The notes under the pieces: generated by a model
Databases searched by the model: none
What the model was told of the DNA's origin: nothing
The model's input: only the letters and a program-made list of their open reading frames with translations
Shown here: positions 56,535-64,000 of the stretch, one piece after another
How the letters are laid out: every line of letters begins with the position of its first letter
Numbering within the stretch: position 1 is the first letter of the stretch
Assembly: GCA_023055425.1 (NCBI GenBank)
Contig: JALGPY010000014.1
Coordinates: 12,360,501-12,424,500, forward strand
Source: Linanthus parryae
Lineage: Eukaryota; Streptophyta; Magnoliopsida; Ericales; Polemoniaceae
Length of the DNA stretch: 64,000 nt
Reading direction: 5' to 3'
Position numbers and translations under genes: made by a program

Positions 56535-57347
56535 CACCCTGAGCTCAAGAACGAAGAGGCAAGAAATCCTCCTCCAGGGATGCTGGAGGAGAATTCCGCC
56601 GTTCATTACGAGTCGGTAGCACGGTCACTACGGCGCTGCACCTCAACGGGAGGCGGCCGGAAACATGACCTGCAAACATAATAGACGAAGAAAATTCTTC
56701 GAATACATATGAGATATCATCTCCATCTTCTTTATGAAGGTCACAAAGAATAGTAGGCCTCATAAAGCGGATCTTGGAAACTATTTCTATGGCACAAAGC
56801 GCAAACTCAGGTCTCACGACTTGAAGTTGCCATGAATCAACGGAAAACAAGCGTTGAAGCAAGCAGTCGTAAGGACTCATGGCAAAGCACATTTTTGGGA
56901 TGAAGAACCCAAATGGCAAAGACAGGGTTTATATAGACCTCGTTGGAGACTCTTTGGTTGCCAAGATGAGTCAGCACAATTCAAAAAGAGGGTAAGGTCA
57001 ATCACTTACGCCTTGAAAAGCGGTAACAATCAATTACCCTACTCAAGGCTACGACGATTCAGTTGCGTATCCTATTTAATGACGGATGGTCATGATTCGG
57101 ATGGACTTCCCAAGAAAAGCATGCTTATCTTACGAGAAATTAGAGTGAAAATCAAGCAGAATATCAATTGCTGATGTCATAATTAGATATGCACAGAGAT
57201 ATTCCATCAATTCCCGAAAGGGGCAAATCGGGCATATCGATTCTTTTGTTAAAAAAAAGGGGGAGAAACCCTAGCAACATTACATTAATGTTTCAGCATT
57301 ACATTAATGTTCCAGCTATTTGTTTGCTGCTTTTCAAAATTCAAAAT
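56535..57347. other. Internal retrotransposon sequence of unknown origin
   Basis: A minus-strand ORF (56,545-56,919) and a plus-strand ORF (56,854-57,174) show no domain I recognise. A 17-bp word CATTACATTAATGTTYC repeats at about 57,279 and 57,298. It may include the 3' flank of the antisense gene. Confidence 0.4.
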
Positions 57348-59996
57348 TTAAAGTAAATTCTTGATCAAGGAGTCATGAGGGGTGAACTGACGGCTCAGAT
57401 TCTCTACCTGCTCCACTTCCTGCTTCAATTGCTCGCACTTGGCATTCATCTCATGATAGAGCTTCAGAGCCTCTTCAACCTTTCGCTTTTGCTGCTCCAC
57501 CTTCTGCTTCTCAGCTGCGAGGTTTTGGTGGCCGAGTTTCAAAGTTACGGCTGCGCGAATCAGAGTAACTCTTTTCATAAGAAACTTGAAACCCAGCCTG
57601 CCTTGAACTTTGGTCAGGAGATTTTGGCACGTGCCAAAAAGCAGTTCGGCACTCTAAGCAGAAATGGTCGCAGGCGTGGCCGCAGACAGCTGCTCCAAAA
57701 TCCAAATGGCCTCGGTAAGAAACAGCCTTCGGTCAAAGGGCCCTATCTCCAGAGATCTCGCAAATGATTGGGGGTAGGTGAGGCGCATCCGAACTAGCCA
57801 GTTCACATCAGCTTGCTTCAAACCTAAAGCAATGTCAAAGCTAAGTTATGATATCAAGCTCGCAAATGAATAATGCGGGATGCAAACAACAAACCACGAC
57901 TTACCAGTTCCTTCAAGGATCTCACGAAGAGAAGGAATGCGAGTGGCAGGAGTGGTTGAGGACGGTCCTCATTCCATAGCCCTCCTGTCAGCTGCGAGCT
58001 CTAACTCCTCATAGTTAGAAGGAAGAGTATAAGCCGCACCAGTTGCGAGTGCAGCCCCGACCTGCGAGCCCCAAAAGCTCCATGCAGGAAGTGGCGTCGC
58101 AGACTCAGTCATCGCTGGAGGCATGGTGGCAGCCGAAGTTGCTTGGTGAGGGACACTTTCAGATGCGGTAGCATCGACAGTACTCGTTCTTACTTCCTCA
58201 GCGCCAGCATGGGCATCTTCCTCCATTAACACAGCGTCAGCTTCGGCATCATCAAAAAGTTCGATGATGTCTTCAAAGGGCTCTCCTGCATATTCAGCAG
58301 CTGCGACGGGCTTCTCGGTATAAGAACTCGGCACTGGGACATAGGACGCAGAAGTTTGACTTCTTTGCTCCAACACTGGTTCATCAGCAGTGCCTACGAT
58401 GCAAAATACGATGATGTGAGGTAACTTGTATCATACGTTATTTTACTATCTTTTGCTAAAGCTAGAGCAAGCACCTCCACGCGAAGGTGGGATTGAAGTA
58501 TCTTCGTCATACACTAAAGACGTGGAACCATGCCCTATTAGTGTGTCCCCATTAAGCATGTCTTTAAAAGGAGCGTGACCTGGGGCGCGAAGAAGCTAGT
58601 CATGATTATGCTTCGAGTTACTAATCTTAGTTCACGCATATCGATCAAGTGATTACCTGAGGGTTCACCGCACTTGCCTACTAGCCAACGGCGAATGTCA
58701 GCCTTTGACACACCATGTTTTAACGCGCCCACAATAACATCTCGATAAGTTACTGCGAGATTAAAAATCTCACCTTTATTGCCGCCTGCGATTTCTTCAA
58801 AATCTGCTTGGACTTGCTCCAAGGCTGCTGCATCCTCTGCTGGAGCCACATCCTCCTCTTCTGCTTGAGGAGCCACCTCTTCGAGAAGCGCATCTTCCTC
58901 CTCAGCTGGACGCACTAAGTCGTCAACATGTTGCTCTTCGAGGCTCCGCTGCCTCACGCGCTCGAGCTCCTCCTCTTCTCGCTGCCTTCTCCTTTCAGCA
59001 GCTTCCTCGGCTGTCTTCCTAGATTCGGCAAGAACGTCCTCGCTTATGGGTTCGTCCGAAATGCCAGAATGAGCATCCCTCTTCTGCCTCTTGGCCAAAA
59101 GGCCACCGATGGTCTCATCATCATCATCATCTGCGAAGAAACGATTGGTTCAAGATCAAGTTGCAAAAGAATTACGATAATGAGAAGGGAAACGCGATGG
59201 AGGTACCTCCTGATTCTTCCTCATGTATCACGATTGTTCTTTCTTCTTCTTCTTCATCACCTTCTCTGGGCTCCTGCCCCTCCTCTTCTTCCTCCTGGTT
59301 GAATGGAACGAAGGTCTCAACTGCGAGCTCCTTCCGCGCTTTACTGGGCATGCGACCTTTGCCTTTGTCCTTGGCAAAAAGGGACTTCGCTGAAGGGGAA
59401 GTTGGAGCGGTCCTAGGGGAAGATATTGTAATTCCCTTTTGCCTAGGCCTCTTCGCTCTCGGCGCTGCAGTCGCTGGAGGAGACGAATTATCTCTGGGTG
59501 GAGACGAGGCCGGAGCGTTATCTATCAGCGAGTCAGCAAAAGCGTTCATGACTGCGCGAATCCTGGTCTCGACTTCGGGGTCCATCCTCGATGCTAGCAA
59601 GAACGACTGTCCTTGTCTTCTGGTGGCAACAATGGTGTTAAACAGCGACTTGGAACGATCACCAGATGCGAATCTCCGCACATGACACTACAACCAACAG
59701 TGTAGAATAAAAACATCAACATGTGGAAATCGAGAAGCTTAACGCATACGGAAAAAGTTGCTTACCTTAGCAAATGTCTCGCTATATCTGATGACATGCG
59801 AGTCGCCTTTCTTAACTGCGGCGATCTTTTCATTGAGAATGACGTCAGGGCACAGATGGTTCTCATGATCCAAAAATGAGTAGCAACCATATTCAGACTC
59901 GCTCAGACTGCAATTGGAACGAAACGGAAAAGAGTTTCTTTTGATCAAAGGAGCTCTGCTTGGATGAGGGGCCGACTGCGTCTCAAATCTGACGTG

Positions 59997-60026
59997 GAAC
60001 GATCACCGTTTCGTTCTCAATTAGTC
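59997..60026 (-). other. 30-bp filler replacing 123 bp of PMD exon 1
   Basis: The antisense gene matches the left copy on both sides of this stretch, but here 30 bp substitute for 123 bp. The filler contains words found nearby: with flanking bases, TGGAACGATCACC also occurs at 59,650-59,662, and TTCGTT-type sequence is an inverted near-copy of 59,911-59,925. This looks like patchwork repair. Confidence 0.6.
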
Positions 60027-60807
60027 GCAACCTCTGATAATGGACTGTGGCCAGATTGAGGGTGCCACTGCATCAAAGCCAAACTGGGGAGAAACTCGAG
60101 TGGGTTCAACATCCACGGTAATCCTTTCATACCTTGGCGCGAGCTCGCGAATATGCTCTGCGAGAGCAGGAAGGGAACCTCGCAGGCACCAGCAAAAGAA
60201 TTCGCGATAGCGCTCATGGAAATGCGATCCCTCTTCAAAGAGGAGCTCTTCTGAGAAGACAATACCCTTAGCAGGGTACAGCTTTGGAAACCACCGCACG
60301 TTCTCAATACGCACGGCATAGGGTCTGGCAACGAACTCTTTCCGGTTGTCGCATATCAGGCTCCAAACGCACTTGGTATTGTTCGCTCCGAACCACCTCG
60401 CAGCTCTGCCGCTGTTGCGCTCTTCCACCTCGCCTGGGGGACACCACTTGTTGGGCTTGGAAGCAGTTGGGGCATAAGAAGGCCACCGCTCAAAGACCCA
60501 CATCGTCAAGAAGGCAATGTTGACGAAGGTCAGTATGTCGAGGCGGCCGCGCGACTCTTTCATGGCCACAACCAGCTGATCCAATCTATAGTACAATGTG
60601 CCCAAGACCAAGGGTCCGAGTGCGACTCTCTGGCCAAGGGCCAGCTTCACAGCGAGCGGCAAAACATGATAGAAGACCCCATCATGCGGGTGACCATCAA
60701 TTAAGTACCTCGACAGCCAGGCACAGAGGAAAGCACAAAGGGTCAAGTGATAGCCCTTACCCTCCACGTAATTCTTGGCCTCCGGGTCTTGACTCAGAAG
60801 CTTCTTG
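60027..60807 (-). repeat. Inverted repeat right arm, 781 bp, within PMD exon 1
   Basis: This is the source copy in its natural place in exon 1. Upstream of 60,807 the exon continues normally (SSITKK), while the left arm joins RT sequence, which shows the direction of the duplication. Confidence 0.95.
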
Positions 60808-61553
60808 GTGATGCTGCTGTTTGCGTAGTCACGAAAGAAGTACTGCACCCATTTGTTCCAAGTATTCTTCGCAGACGTATCAACCAACTGCCAGTTTGGA
60901 AGGGCTTTGGAAGTGGTCCACCGGGTGGAGATTTTCTTTACCTCTGATAGGCACTCCTCCATCTGCGTGTACAAAGCAATCTCCGCATCCGTCCTTAAAG
61001 GACTCAAAGGGTCCACCTCACCCATGGGAGATAGATCATACAGCATATGCACATCCTCGAGTGTGGGGGCAGCCTCGAACTCAGCAAAATGAAAGGTGTG
61101 AGTCGCAGGCGAGTAGCGGGAAAGAAGGTTTAGAAGCATGAACTGGTCCAGCTTCACGGCAGCACCCTTCATAGCACGAACGGCGAAGTATACGCCGGCC
61201 TCATTAAGAGTCGCAGCATGATCGGTCAACACATGGTCAATCCACTCATCCATGTAGTCCAATTTCTGGACAAAAGCCTGGGTGGAAATCGCAGCATATG
61301 GGAAGTACCCATTTTCGATTCCCAATCGAACCACGTCCTCGCAGCCAATCAACTCGAGCAAGGCTGAGTTCACTAGAGGAGTCAACGTTAGCAATCCCTC
61401 GTTGGGGACAGAAGCAGGCAGTTTCTTTGCCTTAACCCTCGCGTGGTAGAAGTATTTGCCACCCATATAGGGGGCTTTTCGCCACAAAGCTTGCGGAAGA
61501 TCAGGTATCTCTTCGTCCTCCTTGGTGGGTTTAGTTCCTTTTGTCTTGGCCAT

Positions 61554-62281
61554 TCCTGCGGAAGAGCAAGAAAAAAAGGGGGAGAAATATACCACACTTC
61601 AGTTTGAATTTCGAGATTCAAGATCTATGGGAAGAAAGACGAACAGTTTCTGGTATCAATTTCAGAAATTAGGGATTGGAATTGTTTGCATTATCAGAAA
61701 TTCCAAAAGCCCTACATTCAAGGTCCTTATCATTGGGGGATTAAATCAAAATTGAATTCAAAGGTTGTGAGTCCCTTTACAAGTTTTTCAGCAGATAATG
61801 GGTTTGCAGATCCAACGCAGTTCGAAGCATATACTAGTATGTTAAATTGAAATTAAACAAGGCCAACCTTGTTTCTGTGAAGCCTGCTTGGATACACACA
61901 GTTGAAGAAGACGAATTGCAGTTCTGAATTGGTGATTGATTATTTGAATCTGCTCTCGAAGACTTCCGGGTACCATTCACTTTAAGAGAAAAGAAGTGAT
62001 GCTTTGCAACAATGGAGAATGCAGAGTATTTATCCAAAAACTATGAAGGGTTGCGTCCTTTCAGTAGTCGAATCGCAACTGTCACCGTCGAATCGCGCAA
62101 TCACAGGACAAGCTGACGTCACGCCTAAAACCCTAAAGGCCAGACGGCACGACTCTAGGGGTTTTAGGTCATAATGGCACGCACGGGGGCTGAATTCACT
62201 CATGTTTGAATTGGTGCGTGGCGGCGACGCGTATGTTGGTTTCTGCGCATGGAAGTCTATACAGCTATGAGTCTTCACGCG
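61554..62281 (-). promoter_or_regulatory. 5' flank of the antisense PMD gene
   Basis: About 730 bp between the PMD start codon and the polypurine tract. An in-frame ATG at 61,595 is an alternative start. If the antisense gene was ever transcribed, its promoter should lie here or in the 3' LTR read backward. No clear TATA box was identified. Confidence 0.35.
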
Positions 62282-62296
62282 CAGAAAGGGGGCTAA
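62282..62296 (+). other. Polypurine tract
   Basis: CAGAAAGGGGGCTAA immediately precedes the 3' LTR and fits a plus-strand primer site. Confidence 0.75.
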
Positions 62297-62924
62297 TGTA
62301 GATAGTGCTTTCTAAGCTGGCAGATCTTGGCCACGTGGCAACCATCTAGCACACCATATTGTGCTCCATACACACTAGATCACCAGCCGCGCTGATCCAT
62401 GTGGGGGCTGCGAGACAGGGCCCTCGCATACCACTGCACGGGACTTGTAGGGAATTAGTGGTTTGGAGGCTAGAGTAAGTCCTGTCGCGTGCGAGCCAAG
62501 CCCGCACGCGACCTTTAGTAACTGCTTTTGAGAGATTTATGGCACGAGCTCCATGAACCCGGTCAATCCGGTCAAACCCGGTCAACCTCATAACGGTTCC
62601 GGTATTCGCGCATAACGTGTTGTAACGGTCCCTATATAGGCGGACGAACGTGCCGTTGCGGTTAAGCTAATTAAGCCGCCATTGATGGGCGCATTAACCA
62701 CACTGCAACGGTCACATTCTCCGTTATATATAGGACGTTAACCTTTCCATACAAAGGAGAACACACTAGCCATACGCGGAAGCTCTGCCAAACCTCTGTC
62801 TCTCTCTCAGACATTACTACTGCCTTACTCTCTCCCTACACACAACCCAACTCTTCCTGTGCCATCTCTGATCCTCTACATACGGTGTACACAGAGGTCT
62901 CCCCGCCGGAATCTCTTGTGCACA
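62297..62924 (+). repeat. 3' LTR, 628 bp
   Basis: Same length and ends as the 5' LTR, with about 11 substitutions, most in the first half. It is followed by the target duplication CAAGT (62,925-62,929). Confidence 0.95.
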
Positions 62925-62929
62925 CAAGT

Positions 62930-64000
62930 CAACAACCAAGCAGATGAATGTCAACTAAGGATGAGGAAATCGAGATTGATGTCAATAGATAATTTAGGTA
63001 TATAACAATTTTTTCTTTGAGCTGCTTTATTCATTTGGCATCCTATTTAATGAATTTTTTTCTTATTTCCTATCAATATCTTTCTTTTTTTTTGTTGTTG
63101 TTCATGTAGTGTTCTACTGATGTGTTTCTAGCTTCTGATTTCCCTATAGTTTACGAATTTGTCTCGGGCAAGGAGTTATGCCACCGGAAAAAAAAAACGA
63201 GTCATAATAGATGCGGTGTAAAGGTGACTAATGGGTGTTGGATTGGAGAAAATGCGACCAATTAGAAGGTTTAGTTCGAAAGGATAGTGTTCTTAAGAGT
63301 GTCAGTATACAAGAGAATTCAAGTCTAAAAATGCATTTTTTTACGATGCTTCAATAAGCATCTATCGTCCCATCGTAGAGAAATAGGAGTGTTTGATTGT
63401 TACAGAGCTATAGATAGAGTACAGGAAGCGACGGGAATAACATTATCTTAACTAATATAAATCATCTAAATAAGTTAGCAGATGAGATTATGTGTGGTAG
63501 AAAACACATTTTTGTTATATAATAATCTTGTAAGCTGCTATTAGGGTCCTCTTTCAGTGTCGCAGAAATTTAAAAAAAATCTTCAATCAATTTTATTGAG
63601 CCTGTGAATATTATAAATTACTCAATGATCATTCAAAAATATCTCAAAACCCAGTCTTGTGTCATGGATGAATGCTCATGGCCTTACTTTTGGTCATGGG
63701 AGGTTGGTGTTTCAATATTACGTATAATTCAGATCTGGATATCTATACTTATATATATATAATCACGTAATAATTTGTTTGTCTTTATTGAATTAGTTGG
63801 TGATGGATTGTACTAGGCTATGGAGAAGAATGAAAATTGTAGAGGCATATGGGTGATTGTGCTTAGTAACAATTTATTTGATGTATATGCATTAATGTTT
63901 ACTGAAGGACTTCATGTTCGTAGAACATTTGTAAATACAATTCAAGTTAGAACCCACACCCAAGAAATTTATCGCTTTTACTGAAATTTATACGTAGGGC
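62930..64000. other. Right flank, unassigned
   Basis: AT-rich, with no ORF over about 60 codons and no recognised terminus. It should be the other half of whatever sequence the retrotransposon entered, possibly the Helitron-like segment. Confidence 0.4.

Larger units (their letters stand above)
57348..61553 (-). pseudogene. Antisense plant-mobile-domain (PMD, aminotransferase-like) gene, six exons, decayed
   Basis: Starting at MAKTKGTKP (61,553), exons are 61553-59766, 59687-59207, 59130-58657, 58513-58475, 58393-57905 and 57823-57348. Every border is GT-AG, and the phases fit throughout. Exon 1 encodes a PMD (PF10536-like): APTLEDVHMLYDLSPMG, HLTLCAFLCAWLSRYLIDG, LPLAVKLALGQRVALGPLVLGTLY. 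Exons 2-3 are basic, then Glu-rich with a likely coiled coil (REEEELERVRQRSLEEQ). The last exon ends in a strong coiled coil (EKQKVEQQKRKVEEALK). PMD proteins occur as cellular genes (MAIN/MAIL family) and inside transposons; their molecular role is little known. Three lesions block translation: filler DNA with a stop at 60,021, a TGA at 57,969 and a TAG at 57,654. Exon 4 (39 bp) is the least certain. Confidence 0.75.
51961..62924 (+). mobile_element. LTR retrotransposon (Ty3/gypsy type) with antisense PMD gene, RT-IN lost
   Basis: The 10,964-bp element is bounded by 628-bp LTRs and flanked by the perfect 5-bp duplication CAAGT (51,956-51,960 and 62,925-62,929). In sense it has primer-binding site, gag, aspartic protease and the first part of reverse transcriptase. 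RT core, RNase H and integrase are not found in any frame. Antisense, between the lost pol and the 3' LTR, is a six-exon plant-mobile-domain gene. Extra ORFs in this position and orientation are known from the Tat/Ogre lineage of Ty3/gypsy elements, the lineage I infer. A 781-bp inverted repeat links the truncated RT to the antisense gene. The element cannot transpose alone. Confidence 0.9.

Noticed and set aside
55652..56542. A separate sense-strand PMD gene
   Set aside because: It has no start, promoter or 5' exon. Its first 741 bases are the inverted copy of PMD exon 1, joined to RT sequence at a microhomology, so it is a duplicated fragment.
58928..59685. Plus-strand ORFs of 124 and 174 codons
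   Set aside because: They are the reverse complement of the Glu-rich PMD exons (Ser/Leu-rich shadows), while the minus strand has fitting splice phases.

Overview
The window is nuclear DNA of a flowering plant, almost certainly a eudicot. It holds three intact intron-containing plant genes, a nuclear tRNA-Lys gene, and a dense, nested population of plant transposons. No organellar or bacterial gene organisation is seen.

Layout. 1-8.0 kb is repeat-derived: a 3.8-kb solo LTR, the 3' part of an L1-type LINE on the minus strand, and a 1.1-kb Harbinger-type element with a simple-motif array. 8.5-16.4 kb is a plus-strand phosphoglycerate-mutase-like (histidine phosphatase) gene with a predicted N-myristoylation signal. 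Its 6.7-kb intron carries a small solo LTR, a hAT MITE and other repeats. 16.5-28.7 kb has no intact gene: tandem duplications, a second LINE fragment, an aspartic-protease pseudogene, a LINE RT fragment and a foldback element split by a Harbinger MITE. 28.9-34.1 kb is a plus-strand mitochondrial phosphate carrier (MPT3/PHT3 type), six exons, with two transposons in intron 1. tRNA-Lys(CUU) lies at 36.75-36.82 kb on the minus strand. 38.3-44.3 kb is a minus-strand FUSCA3-type B3 transcription factor, six exons, with a Mutator-type and a hAT-type element in its introns and telo-box/GAGA motifs upstream. 45.5-49.3 kb is a dead plus-strand LINE with a hAT MITE inserted in its RT. 49.7-51.9 kb is AT-rich, possibly Helitron-derived.

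The most unusual object is an 11-kb Ty3/gypsy-type LTR retrotransposon at 51,961-62,924: 628-bp LTRs with about 11 differences, a 5-bp target duplication and a tRNA-Trp primer site. It keeps gag, protease and only the start of reverse transcriptase. The rest of RT, RNase H and integrase is missing, and RT runs straight into an inverted copy of part of a second gene. That second gene is a six-exon plant-mobile-domain (PMD) gene lying antisense inside the same element. The two inverted copies are both 781 bp, with about 5 differences, fewer per base than the LTRs. Read-through RNA from the 5' LTR could therefore fold into a long hairpin. This is the best candidate here for an undescribed arrangement.

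The three cellular genes are unrelated in function: a signalling or metabolic phosphatase-fold protein, mitochondrial phosphate import, and seed-maturation transcription. They show no sign of being a cluster. All coordinates, splice sites and mismatch counts were read by eye. Family names come from recognised motifs, not database searches.
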